A stretch of DNA of 6,482 bases from Planococcus sp. (in: firmicutes) (GCA_030147225.1 JASLAI010000242.1:1-6482); one strand, 5' to 3'. Positions 1 to 6,482 are shown, numbered from the stretch's first letter. A program made the numbers and translations. The notes: a model not told the origin generated them from the sequence alone.

Positions 1-796
1 AAGTCAAACCGATAATTCCCGGAATCCCGACCCCAGGCGTAAACAGTTCAAGCAGCAATCCAAGCGCTGCAAATGAAAGGAGGATCGGTACGACTATTGG
101 GTTGGTCAAAAAACGTGCCAGACTCTCCGAAAAGGTCTCATCAATCGTAACTACAGTTGCGTCTTCATACCCTTTCAAAGTGAGGAGCTCGTCTAAAGAA
201 GCTACAGTGCCTTGTGAGTACCCGACCTGTTCAGCTTCTGCTGCGCCGAGGGTCAACAATTCACCTTCACCAATGCCAAGTTCAGGTATGCTGATCGAAG
301 CATCGGCCATAGCTAATGCATACTGCGGATCACGATTGGCCGACTGGGCGGCACTTCTCATTGAAGAAAGCCATGCGCTATTTGCTTTGTCCGCTGCTGC
401 GTTTCCAGCCATATCAATTACTTGTGCCGCTCCCATCCGACCGTTTGGATGCATGTAAATCTCGTCATTATGCAAAGCCAGAAACGCCCCGGCAGATAAC
501 GCATCCTGATTGATGAAAGCTAATGTTTCCATAGAAGTTTTGTTTAAAAGACGGGCAATGCCATCCGCCGCGTCTACAAATCCACCCGGCGTATCAATTT
601 CAAATATGATGGCTTCGGCTCCAGCATCTTCCGCTTCTTCAATGCCCCGTTCGAGAAAAGCCTGCAGTCCTCTTTCAACTTCGTCTTCGATCGGTATTAC
701 GTACACTGTCGAAGTGTCAGCCTGGATAGCCGGGAGCATGAGCAGAAACGATAACAGTAAAAGTCCAAAACCCATAAAGACTTTGACTCTGCTCAA
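1..796 (-). CDS. yqeZ: NfeD-family membrane serine protease, YqeZ-like (partial, C-terminus beyond window)
   Basis: The gene starts at a TTG at 796-794 and stays open for 265 codons to the left edge; the C-terminus is missing. The start is fixed by AAGGAG at 805-810, 8 bases upstream, and by an in-frame stop 24 bases upstream. The protein opens with a signal peptide (hydrophobic residues about 8-24, cleavage likely near Ala26). A ClpP/SppA-like protease domain follows: DTPGG at 68-72, nucleophile Ser101 in ALSAGA (99-104), and Lys137 as probable general base. This matches the Ser-Lys dyad known from archaeal 1510-N and fits the long NfeD1b class. The first membrane segments begin at about 233-264. 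In B. subtilis, yqeZ lies upstream of floA, which encodes a flotillin, and is part of the SigW envelope-stress regulon. The promoter found here agrees with that regulation. floA would lie beyond the left edge, which cannot be seen. The family call is strong; the substrate is unknown. Confidence 0.92.
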   Translation of the reverse strand, partial: MSRVKVFMGFGLLLLSFLLMLPAIQADTSTVYVIPIEDEVERGLQAFLERGIEEAEDAGAEAIIFEIDTPGGFVDAADGIARLLNKTSMETLAFINQDALSAGAFLALHNDEIYMHPNGRMGAAQVIDMAGNAAADKANSAWLSSMRSAAQSANRDPQYALAMADASISIPELGIGEGELLTLGAAEAEQVGYSQGTVASLDELLTLKGYEDATVVTIDETFSESLARFLTNPIVVPILLSFAALGLLLELFTPGVGIPGIIGLT

Positions 797-804
797 TTGG
801 ATCT

Positions 805-810
805 CTCCTT
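805..810 (-). promoter_or_regulatory. Shine-Dalgarno of the NfeD gene
   Basis: AAGGAG on the minus strand, 8 bases before the TTG at 796. It decides the start of the NfeD gene. The nearest upstream ATG in another frame overlaps this site and reaches a stop after seven codons. Confidence 0.85.
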
Positions 811-839
811 TCGCATTTCAAATTTACTGTTTGTATATA

Positions 840-865
840 TACGGATAAACTGGCGTTTGGTTTCA
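840..865 (-). promoter_or_regulatory. SigW-type (ECF) promoter of the NfeD gene
   Basis: On the minus strand TGAAAC (865-860) is followed by exactly 16 bases and then CGTA (843-840), continuing CGTATATA. This matches the SigW consensus TGAAAC-N16-CGTA of Bacillus without a mismatch. Transcription would begin near 831, giving a leader of about 35 bases that carries the Shine-Dalgarno at 805-810. In B. subtilis the yqeZ-yqfA(floA)-yqfB operon is a known SigW target, so position and sequence support each other. SigW answers cell-envelope stress such as membrane-active antimicrobials and alkaline shock. Confidence 0.87.
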
Positions 866-1111
866 TTTTTATGATAAATAATTAGATCTAGTAAGTTTTT
901 TTTGCAGATTTTCAAAAGAGCGCTCCAGCAGAAATTGCGTTAAACAGAATCATTGCATTGAAAATTTTTATTTGAAATGGGTTTGCTAAAAATTATAGAG
1001 AGAATGAGGAATTGAAGAAATAAAAATAACCGTTTTTTTCGGTCTGCTTATTTTCATTATAAAGGAAAACTTCAGCAATAACGAAGGAATGCGCTTACAA
1101 ATGTGACAATT
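866..1111. other. AT-rich intergenic region, no gene recognised
   Basis: This is the gene-free part of the gap between the rpsU terminator and the SigW promoter. In B. subtilis yqeY occupies this place, but no frame on the minus strand reads as YqeY or a remnant of it, and stops are frequent in all frames. A weak hairpin lies at 1023-1054: ACCG at 1029-1032 pairs with CGGT at 1040-1043 around a 7-T loop, and AAAATA at 1023-1028 can pair with TATTTT at 1049-1054 across a bulge. On the minus strand it is followed by a T-rich stretch, so it may be a second weak terminator. TATAAT-like boxes occur in this AT-rich stretch but have no convincing -35 on the minus strand. Confidence 0.6.
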
Positions 1112-1148
1112 AGAAAAACCGCCAACACGATGATCGCGTTGGCGGTTT
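1112..1148 (-). terminator. Intrinsic terminator downstream of rpsU
   Basis: An 11-base perfect inverted repeat pairs 1116-1126 with 1138-1148 (core CCGCCAAC/GTTGGCGG). The pairing extends inward by three bases after one mismatch. On the minus strand the hairpin is followed by TTTTTCTAATT, a reasonable U-tract. It begins about 50 bases after the rpsU stop. On the plus strand the sequence after the hairpin lacks a good U-tract, so it works mainly in the rpsU direction. It separates rpsU from the SigW-controlled gene. Confidence 0.87.
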
Positions 1149-1197
1149 AGGCTGGTCGTTCATATTTTTTAAAAGTCATTATACTTGTTAAAGTCAA

Positions 1198-1371
1198 TTA
1201 AAATTTACGTTTACGCGCAGCTTCTGATTTTAGTTTACGTTTCACGCTCGGCTTATCATAGTACTCGCGCTTTCTAACCTCTTGCATTGTTCCAGATTTA
1301 GAAACAGTACGTTTGAAGCGGCGAAGAGCATCTTCAATCGATTCGTTTTTACGAACGGTAGTTTTTGTCAT
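1198..1371 (-). CDS. rpsU: 30S ribosomal protein S21 (bS21)
   Basis: This encodes a 57-residue, very basic protein, the same length as Bacillus S21. It begins [16 protein letters not shown], holds the conserved RRFKR segment at 17-21 and ends in a lysine/arginine-rich tail (SEAARKRKF). bS21 is a small-subunit protein near the anti-Shine-Dalgarno end of 16S rRNA and is important in translation initiation. The ATG at 1371 is chosen because the ribosome binding site lies just before it. A frame extension to a GTG at 1395 would put that site inside the coding region and add eight residues the family lacks. The gene has its own strong promoter (1435-1463) and its own terminator (1112-1148), so it looks able to act as a single-gene transcript, with possible read-through from deoC. 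Confidence 0.98.
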   Translation of the reverse strand: MTKTTVRKNESIEDALRRFKRTVSKSGTMQEVRKREYYDKPSVKRKLKSEAARKRKF

Positions 1372-1379
1372 CTCTTTTT

Positions 1380-1389
1380 CCCTCCCTCC
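1380..1389 (-). promoter_or_regulatory. Double Shine-Dalgarno of rpsU
   Basis: The minus strand reads GGAGGGAGGG, two overlapping SD cores. The proximal core ends 8 bases before the ATG at 1371. It sets the rpsU start and suggests very efficient initiation, as expected for a ribosomal protein. Confidence 0.85.
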
Positions 1390-1434
1390 GAACACACGTT
1401 GAAGCGAAGAACAACAAGTGTTATATACTCAAAA

Positions 1435-1463
1435 ATTATATCGTATTCTCAAGAAAAGGTCAA
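1435..1463 (-). promoter_or_regulatory. SigA-type promoter of rpsU
   Basis: TTGACC (1463-1458), a 17-base spacer and TATAAT (1440-1435) on the minus strand; only one -35 base departs from consensus. Transcription would start near 1428, giving a leader of about 57 bases. The -35 box begins three bases after the deoC stop codon. No leader hairpin stands out. Confidence 0.82.
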
Positions 1464-1466
1464 TAG

Positions 1467-2135
1467 TTAATAATCGGAATCTGAAGTTAAGCCCTGCATG
1501 ATTTTCACTCCGGAACTGGCACCAATGCGTGTAGCTCCCGCTTCGATCATCGCCTCTACATCTTCCAGGCTGCGAACACCGCCTGATGCTTTTACGCCCA
1601 ACTCAGAACCAACTGTCTGACGCATCAATTTGACGTCCTCAACTGTAGCGCCACCTGTTGAAAATCCTGTAGAAGTTTTGACAAAATCAGCTCCTGCTTC
1701 TTTTGACAGACGTGAAGCTGATTCTTTTTCTGAATCAGTCAGCAGGCAAGTTTCCAAAATTACTTTTACGATGGCTTTTCCTTTCGCTGCTTGAACAACC
1801 GCTTCAATATCTTTTTTCACATGATCTGTATTTCCGCTTTTCAGCGCACCGACATTCAAGACCATATCAATTTCACCCGCACCTTTTGAAATCGCGTCCG
1901 TCGTTTCAAATGCTTTCGTCTCCGGAGTTGATGCGCCAAGTGGGAATCCAATAACTGTGCATACTTTTACTCCGCTGTTTGCCAACTCGGCCGCTGCTGT
2001 TTCTACCCAAGTCGGATTGACACAGACAGATGCAAATTTGAACTCAGCCGCTTCTTTACAGAGCTGAATAACCTGGCTTTCTGTTGATTCAGGTTTCAAT
2101 AAGGTATGGTCGATATAAGATGCAATGTTCGTCAT
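1467..2135 (-). CDS. deoC: Deoxyribose-phosphate aldolase
   Basis: This 222-residue protein has the usual length of the short bacterial DeoC/DERA family. It is a class I aldolase that reversibly splits 2-deoxy-D-ribose 5-phosphate into glyceraldehyde 3-phosphate and acetaldehyde, in the cytoplasm, as the last step of deoxynucleoside breakdown. Catalytic landmarks are visible: Asp90 in IDMVLNVG, the Schiff-base Lys153 in [14 protein letters not shown], Lys182 in VKASGGVR, and a C-terminal Tyr222. They correspond to E. coli Asp102, Lys167, Lys201 and Tyr259. A modest SD (GGGGA, 2149-2145) lies 9 bases before the ATG. The gap to rsmE is 118 bases with a weak hairpin, so the gene may be read through from the dnaK-rsmE transcript or have its own promoter. 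In B. subtilis deoC sits with nupC and pdp; no such partner is seen here. Confidence 0.97.
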   Translation of the reverse strand: MTNIASYIDHTLLKPESTESQVIQLCKEAAEFKFASVCVNPTWVETAAAELANSGVKVCTVIGFPLGASTPETKAFETTDAISKGAGEIDMVLNVGALKSGNTDHVKKDIEAVVQAAKGKAIVKVILETCLLTDSEKESASRLSKEAGADFVKTSTGFSTGGATVEDVKLMRQTVGSELGVKASGGVRSLEDVEAMIEAGATRIGASSGVKIMQGLTSDSDY

Positions 2136-2194
2136 GATTAAAAATCCCCATTCTATTAAAAGTCATTTTGTTTATCAATCTATTCCCTGTACGG

Positions 2195-2218
2195 AAAATG
2201 GCATTGCAGTTCAATGCC
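2195..2218 (-). terminator. Weak terminator-like hairpin after rsmE
   Basis: GGCATTG (2200-2206) and CAATGCC (2212-2218) form a 7-base perfect stem with a 5-base loop. On the minus strand it is followed by ATTTTCC, a short U-tract. It lies 35 bases after the rsmE stop and before deoC. The short stem and U-tract point to partial termination at best. Confidence 0.5.
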
Positions 2219-2253
2219 CTTAGCTTTTCGATGTATTCAAAAGTTATACTGAC

Positions 2254-2991
2254 TTATTCAAATTCACTGGAAATTGCCGCTAGCGCATACAATGGAGCCG
2301 TTTCTGTCCGCAAAATCCGCGGACCGAGAGACGTAAAGATAGCACCGGAGCTTTTCAACGCTGATGCTTCAGCTTCAGAGATGCCGCCTTCCGGACCAAA
2401 GACAATCAGGACTGAATCTTTATCATACAATGATTTCAAAATTTCAGCAAACCGCGTTCTTTCGCCTTGCCGCGCCTCTTCTTCATAAGCAACGACAACT
2501 GCTTCATACGAATCGGCTTGGTTGAGCAATTGCTTAAAAGTATGGACACTATGTATTTCAGGAATATGAGTCCTGTGCGATTGCTCAGCCGCTTCTTTCG
2601 CAATTTTTTGAAGCCGATCAATTTTTTTCTGACTTTTAGAACTGTCCCATTTGACGATGGACCGATCTGCTGCAAAGGGCAGCAACGCATACATTCCAAG
2701 CTCCGTTGCTTTTTGCGTGATCATATCAAGCTTATCGCCTTTCGGCAATCCACATGCAATGGTCACTTTTTTTGGCAGCTCCACTTGTGTTCCAAGCTTC
2801 TCCACTAGCTCTACTTCCACATCAAAGTCAGCCGTCAGTATTTTCGCCAGGTGAGCTTCGCCTTCCATGACCACAATTAAAGAACCACCGGCAGTTTGAC
2901 GCATAACTTTGGCGATGTGCTTTGCATCATCGCCTGTTATCGCCACTCTTCGATTATCTGGAATTTTACCTTCTATAAAATATCGCTGCAT
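2254..2991 (-). CDS. rsmE: 16S rRNA (uracil(1498)-N3)-methyltransferase
   Basis: This 245-residue SPOUT-class methyltransferase uses S-adenosylmethionine to methylate N3 of U1498 in 16S rRNA within the 30S subunit. The N-terminal part (about 1-70) is the PUA-like RNA-binding domain. The catalytic trefoil-knot domain follows, with GLPKGDKLDMITQKATELG at 81-99, EAAEQSHR at 133-140, FGPEGG at 198-203 and LGPRILRTETA at 222-232, all diagnostic of RsmE. The length agrees with the family (B. subtilis YqeU). The ATG at 2991 follows the prmA stop by 12 bases, and a GGGGTG ribosome binding site lies in that gap, so the two genes are almost certainly co-transcribed and translationally linked. In B. subtilis mtaB (yqeV) follows; here a weak hairpin and deoC follow instead. 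Confidence 0.97.
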   Translation of the reverse strand: MQRYFIEGKIPDNRRVAITGDDAKHIAKVMRQTAGGSLIVVMEGEAHLAKILTADFDVEVELVEKLGTQVELPKKVTIACGLPKGDKLDMITQKATELGMYALLPFAADRSIVKWDSSKSQKKIDRLQKIAKEAAEQSHRTHIPEIHSVHTFKQLLNQADSYEAVVVAYEEEARQGERTRFAEILKSLYDKDSVLIVFGPEGGISEAEASALKSSGAIFTSLGPRILRTETAPLYALAAISSEFE

Positions 2992-3003
2992 TGTGGCACC
3001 CCG

Positions 3004-3945
3004 TTATTCAGGTTTTTTTGAAATGATGGTGACCCAGTCTTCCATCATCATGACGTCTTCAATAACAAATCCGGATGCTTCAAGAGCAGCTTTTACATCA
3101 TTCTTTTTCGCCGCAATAATGCCTGATGTGATGTAGCGGCCACCCGGTTTCACAATAGTAAAGGCATCATCCGTAAAGGACATGATGACTTCCGCCAAAA
3201 TATTCGCGACTACCACATCACCCGGTTGCTCTACTTTATCAGTCAAATTGCCTTCATCTACAGTGACAATATTCTGGACTTTATTGAGCTTAACGTTAAT
3301 AGTGGCTGATCTTACGGCAACTTCATCCAAATCCAGTGCGTATACTTCTTTTGCAGACAGTAATGCCGCTCCAATCGCAAGAACTCCTGAACCTGTGCCA
3401 ATGTCGATGACGCGATCATTAAGCTGTACCGTTTTTTCCAGGGCTTGAAGGCTCATGACTGTTGTCGGATGAGTTCCTGTACCAAACGCCATGCCTGGAT
3501 CCAGCTCAATGATTAATTCATCGCTTGATACCGGATTGTAGGTTTCCCACGTCGGAACAATTGTGAAGCGTTCGGAAATTTTAACGGGATGGTAGTATTT
3601 CTTCCAAGCCGTTGCCCATTCCTCTTCATTTACTTCGCTGATGGTCACTTCATTCTTGCCCAAGTTAATATCAAATGCAACTAAGTTGTTGATCGCCAAT
3701 TTAATGGCTTCAACCGTCTCCCCCAGAAAACTGTTAACTGGCAAATAAGCTTTTAAAATAACCCCATCAATCGGAAAGTCTTCCGGATCCAATGAATAGA
3801 TCTCACCGAAACGATCTTCTCTTTCTTTCGTTAAATCTTCCGAATCCTCAATGACAACACCGCTTGCACCAGCTTCATGCATGATATTGGAAACCGCTTC
3901 TATTGCCTCGTTTGTCGTATGAATCGCCAGTTCTGACCATTTCAA
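3004..3945 (-). CDS. prmA: Ribosomal protein L11 methyltransferase
   Basis: This 313-residue protein trimethylates lysines and the N-terminus of ribosomal protein L11, using S-adenosylmethionine. An N-terminal L11-recognition domain (about 1-70) is followed by a Rossmann-fold methyltransferase. [12 protein letters not shown] lies at 151-162, the SAM-binding motif DIGTGSG at 181-187, an acidic motif ALDLDEVA at 203-210, and NILAEVI at 248-254 (the catalytic N-[IL]-L motif). The length fits Bacillus PrmA (about 311). The start is a TTG at 3945: AAGGAG lies 10 bases upstream, and the resulting MKWSEL N-terminus is the family's usual one; no in-frame ATG fits as well. The gene follows dnaJ after 130 bases holding a structured hairpin element. 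Location in the dnaK operon downstream of dnaJ is conserved in Bacillales. Confidence 0.97.
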   Translation of the reverse strand: MKWSELAIHTTNEAIEAVSNIMHEAGASGVVIEDSEDLTKEREDRFGEIYSLDPEDFPIDGVILKAYLPVNSFLGETVEAIKLAINNLVAFDINLGKNEVTISEVNEEEWATAWKKYYHPVKISERFTIVPTWETYNPVSSDELIIELDPGMAFGTGTHPTTVMSLQALEKTVQLNDRVIDIGTGSGVLAIGAALLSAKEVYALDLDEVAVRSATINVKLNKVQNIVTVDEGNLTDKVEQPGDVVVANILAEVIMSFTDDAFTIVKPGGRYITSGIIAAKKNDVKAALEASGFVIEDVMMMEDWVTIISKKPE

Positions 3946-3955
3946 TTCCGCCCAG

Positions 3956-3961
3956 CTCCTT
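3956..3961 (-). promoter_or_regulatory. Shine-Dalgarno of prmA
   Basis: AAGGAG on the minus strand, 10 bases before the TTG at 3945. It supports the TTG as start codon. It lies six bases beyond the end of the structured element at 3968-4019. Confidence 0.82.
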
Positions 3962-3967
3962 TTTCGC

Positions 3968-4019
3968 TTTTACAGTCAGTAAGACTCTCGCTTTTCGCAA
4001 GAGTCTTCTCCTTGTAAAA
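3968..4019 (-). other. Two-tier intercistronic hairpin between dnaJ and prmA
   Basis: An outer 7-base stem (TTTTACA 3968-3974 with TGTAAAA 4013-4019) encloses an inner 8-base stem (AAGACTCT 3981-3988 with AGAGTCTT 4000-4007). The inner stem extends by a GC pair after one mismatch and has a 5-base loop. The internal loop is 6 by 5 bases. Neither strand shows a U-tract after it, so it does not look like an intrinsic terminator. In the dnaJ-to-prmA transcript it would fold just before the prmA ribosome binding site. An mRNA-processing, stability or translation-setting role is plausible but inferred. Confidence 0.6.
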
Positions 4020-4075
4020 CTTGAATTGCTTTAACTGACAGTGAAACAGAAATTCTTTTACGTTTTCAGCTCGAA

Positions 4076-5194
4076 TCAATCGCCTTTAATCGTGCGTTTG
4101 ATTTTCGCAAAAAGGGAGCTGCTGTGTTCTTCTGGAATATCCCCACTGATTTCAGCAAATTCACGTAATAGCTGTTTTTGCTTCTCGCTGAGTTTTGTTT
4201 GTGTTTTTATCCGGACTATAACGTGCTGGTCGCCCGTTCCGTAGCCATGGACATTTTTGACGCCTTTGCCTTTCAAACGGAAACGTGCACCACTTTGTGT
4301 ACCAGCTGGAATTTTCAACTTCACTTTTCCTGAAATAGTCGGCACTTCAATTTCATCGCCCAACGCAGCTTGTGGATAAGTAATGGAGATATCCAGGTAA
4401 ATATCATCGCCTTCACGTTGGAATTGCTTATGTGGTCTTACGCGGAAAACGACATACAGATCTCCGGCAGGTCCGCCGTTAACTCCTGCTGCACCTTGGC
4501 CGCTGACACGCAATTGCTGGCCATCATCGACACCTGCTGGGATTGTGACTTTAATTTTTTTGACTTTGCGTACTTTTCCTTCACCGCGGCAAGTCGAACA
4601 TTTCTCTTCAATAATCTGTCCGGACCCTTCACAATGCTGGCAGGCACGACGATTAACCATACGGCCAAACGGTGTATCCTGTGTGACGTTCATCTGACCA
4701 GAACCTTCGCAATACGGACATGTTTTTTTCTTCGTGCCAGGCTTAGCACCAGAACCGTCGCATGTATCGCATGTTTCGTCTTTAGGAATTTCAACTTCCG
4801 TTTCTTTGCCAAACACGGCATCCATGAAATCGATGGTCATTGAATACTGCAAGTCATCGCCTTTACGCGGAGCATTCGGGTCACGGCGTCTTGAGCCGCC
4901 GCCAAAGAACGTGCTGAAAATATCGTCGAAACCAAACCCGTCGGCTCCACTGAAACCGCCGCCAAAGCCTTGGTTCGGATCTTGGTGGCCGTATTGATCG
5001 TATTGGGCACGTTTTTGTTCGTCGCTCAATACTTCATATGCCTCTTTAACTTCCTGGAATTTTTCAGAAGCATCGGCATCCTTATTGATATCCGGATGGA
5101 ACTTTTTTGACAAGGTCCGGTATGCTTTTCGAATTTCTTCTTTAGAAGCGGACTTGGATACGCCCAATACTTCATAATAATCTCGCTTATTCAT
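4076..5194 (-). CDS. dnaJ: Chaperone protein DnaJ (Hsp40, type I)
   Basis: This 372-residue protein has full type I DnaJ architecture. The J-domain (about 1-70) carries HPD at 33-35, which stimulates the DnaK ATPase. A Gly/Phe-rich linker runs from about 72 to 100. Four CXXCXGXG zinc-binding repeats begin at Cys142, Cys159, Cys185 and Cys199. C-terminal substrate-binding domains run to about 335 and a short basic tail ends the protein. It delivers unfolded clients to DnaK, and GrpE then exchanges nucleotide. The ATG at 5194 has a purine-rich SD (GGAG, 8 bases upstream), and the [11 protein letters not shown] start is typical. It follows dnaK by 113 bases containing a terminator-like hairpin and a likely promoter, so its level may be set partly apart from that of dnaK. 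No missing residue or frame break is seen. Confidence 0.98.
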   Translation of the reverse strand: MNKRDYYEVLGVSKSASKEEIRKAYRTLSKKFHPDINKDADASEKFQEVKEAYEVLSDEQKRAQYDQYGHQDPNQGFGGGFSGADGFGFDDIFSTFFGGGSRRRDPNAPRKGDDLQYSMTIDFMDAVFGKETEVEIPKDETCDTCDGSGAKPGTKKKTCPYCEGSGQMNVTQDTPFGRMVNRRACQHCEGSGQIIEEKCSTCRGEGKVRKVKKIKVTIPAGVDDGQQLRVSGQGAAGVNGGPAGDLYVVFRVRPHKQFQREGDDIYLDISITYPQAALGDEIEVPTISGKVKLKIPAGTQSGARFRLKGKGVKNVHGYGTGDQHVIVRIKTQTKLSEKQKQLLREFAEISGDIPEEHSSSLFAKIKRTIKGD

Positions 5195-5224
5195 AAGTCA
5201 CTCTCCCTCTAGCAATCAACTGTA

Positions 5225-5253
5225 ATTGTACACGGTTTAAATCGCTGTTGCAA
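5225..5253 (-). promoter_or_regulatory. Possible SigA-type promoter of dnaJ
   Basis: TTGCAA (5253-5248), a 17-base spacer and TACAAT (5230-5225) on the minus strand: five of six -10 bases and four of six -35 bases match consensus, with ideal spacing. It lies just after the dnaK hairpin, and transcription from near 5218 would keep the dnaJ Shine-Dalgarno. No CIRCE (HrcA operator) repeat is seen beside it. Motif match only. Confidence 0.45.
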
Positions 5254-5260
5254 AGACATT

Positions 5261-5296
5261 GAAAAAGCCAAAGCATGTTGCTTTGCTTTGACTTTT
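5261..5296 (-). terminator. Terminator-like hairpin between dnaK and dnaJ
   Basis: A 13-base stem pairs 5263-5275 with 5284-5296, perfect except for one position that becomes a U-G wobble in the minus-strand RNA. The loop is 8 bases. On the minus strand the 3' arm ends in a run of five T (5266-5262). It begins 11 bases after the dnaK stop. The stem is moderately AT-rich, so partial termination or 3'-end protection of a dnaK-terminating transcript is likelier than a full stop, since dnaJ and prmA belong to this operon in Bacillales. Confidence 0.7.
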
Positions 5297-5307
5297 CCAA
5301 GTTTTGC

Positions 5308-6482
5308 TTATTTTTTGTCGTCGTTTACTTCTTCGAACTCAGCGTCAACCACATCGTCGTCACCTGATGCTGCGCCTTCTTCTTGTCCAGCTGCTTGCTG
5401 AGCTGCTGCTGCCTGCTCGTAAGCTTTCATCGATAAGCCTTGCAGGATTTCCTGAAGTTTATCTTTTTTCTCGCGGATGTCTTCAATGTTATCCGACTCC
5501 AATGCCGCTTTTAGTTCGTCGCGTGCATCTTCTGCTTGTTTTTTCTCTTCTTCTGATACTACTTCACCAAGATCGGTGATTGTTTTATCAGTTGTAAAGA
5601 CAGCTTGGTCCGCTTCATTGCGAAGTTCTACTTCTTCTTTTACTTTAGCATCTGCTTCTGCGTTTTCTTCCGCTTCTTTGATCATGCGATCGATTTCGTC
5701 GTCTGTCAAAGAAGTGTTGGATTGGATTGTGATGGTCTGCTCTTTTTGCGTTCCAAGATCTTTCGCTTTTACGCTGACGATACCATTTTTGTCGATATCG
5801 AAGCTAACTTCGATTTGCGGCACACCACGTGGAGCTGGTGGAATATCAGCCAGTTGGAAACGGCCAAGCGTTTTGTTGGCTGCTGCCATCGGGCGCTCCC
5901 CTTGCAATACGTGAATATCTACAGCTGGCTGGTTGTCAGCAGCAGTTGAGAATGTTTGTGATTTTGAAGTCGGGATTGTTGTATTGCGCTCGATTAATTT
6001 CGTGAATACGCCGCCCATTGTCTCAATACCAAGTGATAATGGCGTTACGTCCAATAACACGACATCTTTAACGTCACCAGTTAAAACTCCGCCTTGGACA
6101 GCTGCGCCCATGGCTACAACTTCATCCGGGTTAACCCCTTTATGCGGATCTTTGCCAGTTTCTTTCTTAACTGCTTCCTGTACAGCCGGGATACGTGTAG
6201 ATCCACCGACAAGAATAACACGGTCAAGTTGTGAAGCCGAAATTCCAGCATCTTTCAATGCTTGGCGAGTTGGCCCCATTGTGCGTTCAACTAGTGAAGA
6301 AGTCAATTCATCAAATTTCGCACGGCTCATTGTCACTTCCAAGTGAAGCTGTACCGCTTCTCCTGCAGTGATAAACGGAAGTGAAATTTGAGTTGTCGTT
6401 ACGCCCGACAAATCTTTTTTCGCTTTTTCTGCTGCATCTTTCAAGCGCTGTGTAGCCATTTTATCTTTCGACAAGTCAATGC
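5308..6482 (-). CDS. dnaK: Chaperone protein DnaK (Hsp70), partial, N-terminus beyond window
   Basis: The frame is open to the right edge, so the N-terminal part (about the first 220 residues) is missing; 390 complete codons plus the stop are present. No true start lies in the window: the TTG at 6474 is an internal leucine in IDLSKDKMA. Counting that leucine as 1, the fragment holds the rest of the ATPase domain with [12 protein letters not shown] at 88-99. The interdomain linker is [13 protein letters not shown] at 137-149, the beta substrate-binding domain follows to about 255, and the helical lid runs to about 350. An Ala/Gln-rich linker and an acidic tail ending [13 protein letters not shown] come last, as in Bacillus DnaK. 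DnaK is the ATP-driven cytoplasmic chaperone working with DnaJ and GrpE. hrcA, grpE and their CIRCE-controlled promoter are expected further right but cannot be seen. Confidence 0.98.
   Translation of the reverse strand, partial: IDLSKDKMATQRLKDAAEKAKKDLSGVTTTQISLPFITAGEAVQLHLEVTMSRAKFDELTSSLVERTMGPTRQALKDAGISASQLDRVILVGGSTRIPAVQEAVKKETGKDPHKGVNPDEVVAMGAAVQGGVLTGDVKDVVLLDVTPLSLGIETMGGVFTKLIERNTTIPTSKSQTFSTAADNQPAVDIHVLQGERPMAAANKTLGRFQLADIPPAPRGVPQIEVSFDIDKNGIVSVKAKDLGTQKEQTITIQSNTSLTDDEIDRMIKEAEENAEADAKVKEEVELRNEADQAVFTTDKTITDLGEVVSEEEKKQAEDARDELKAALESDNIEDIREKKDKLQEILQGLSMKAYEQAAAAQQAAGQEEGAASGDDDVVDAEFEEVNDDKK

Noticed and set aside
102..848. Plus-strand open frames across the left end (118 and 112 codons).
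   Set aside because: The minus strand here encodes a clear NfeD protease with signal peptide and catalytic Ser/Lys; the plus-strand frames are shadows.
1056..1061. TATAAT on the minus strand in the intergenic gap.
   Set aside because: No acceptable -35 at 16-18 bases, and the start point would fall inside the hairpin at 1023-1054.
1178..1197. TTGACT and a perfect TATAAT on the minus strand just after rpsU.
   Set aside because: The spacer is only 8 bases, far too short for a SigA promoter, and the rpsU terminator follows at once.
2150..2178. TTGATA-N17-TAGAAT on the minus strand before deoC, resembling a SigA promoter.
   Set aside because: Transcription would start near 2143, after the GGGGA ribosome binding site, leaving a leader of about 7 bases without it. 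I do not call it as the deoC promoter, though a near-leaderless transcript is not excluded.
4370..4843. Plus-strand open frame of 157 codons opposite dnaJ.
   Set aside because: It is the antisense shadow of the dnaJ zinc-finger and C-terminal region; no ribosome binding site or family resemblance, while dnaJ is certain on the other strand.
5477..6346. Long plus-strand open frames (145, 114 and 137 codons) opposite dnaK.
   Set aside because: Serine-rich, low-complexity antisense readings of a conserved gene; they overlap one another and lack start signals.
1..6482. A possible undescribed defence, mobile or other novel system.
   Set aside because: Every gene seen belongs to a well-known housekeeping or stress family in a largely conserved order. 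No transposase, integrase, repeat array, toxin-antitoxin pair or unknown gene cluster is present.

Overview
The window reads as a chromosomal segment of a Gram-positive Bacillota (Bacillales) bacterium. The DnaK, DnaJ, PrmA, RsmE and S21 proteins closely resemble those of Bacillus, the gene order follows the known dnaK-operon-to-rpsU neighbourhood of Bacillales, Shine-Dalgarno sequences are strong, and TTG starts are used. The protein flavour suggests Planococcaceae (Planococcus/Sporosarcina-like), but that is an impression from recall, not a database result. All genes lie on the minus strand, so transcription runs from high to low coordinates.

In transcription order the layout is: the 3' two-thirds of dnaK (cut by the right window edge); a hairpin with a U-tract and a likely promoter; dnaJ; a two-tier intercistronic hairpin; prmA; rsmE 12 bases after prmA; a short gap with a weak hairpin; deoC; a strong SigA-type promoter just past the deoC stop; rpsU; a good intrinsic terminator; about 250 bases of AT-rich DNA with no gene; an exact SigW-type promoter; and the first 265 codons of an NfeD-family membrane serine protease gene (yqeZ-like, cut by the left edge).

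Functionally the window joins chaperone genes (DnaK/DnaJ), ribosome and translation genes (PrmA methylates L11, RsmE methylates 16S rRNA, RpsU is S21), a nucleoside-catabolism enzyme (DeoC) and a cell-envelope stress gene (NfeD/YqeZ). Compared with the B. subtilis order dnaK-dnaJ-prmA-rsmE-mtaB-rpsU-yqeY-yqeZ-floA, mtaB and yqeY are missing from their usual places and deoC stands between rsmE and rpsU.

I found no mobile element, CRISPR array, tRNA, rRNA or plus-strand gene, and no sign of an undescribed system. The points most worth a second look are regulatory: the SigW promoter, the dnaK-dnaJ terminator/promoter pair and the structured dnaJ-prmA spacer.
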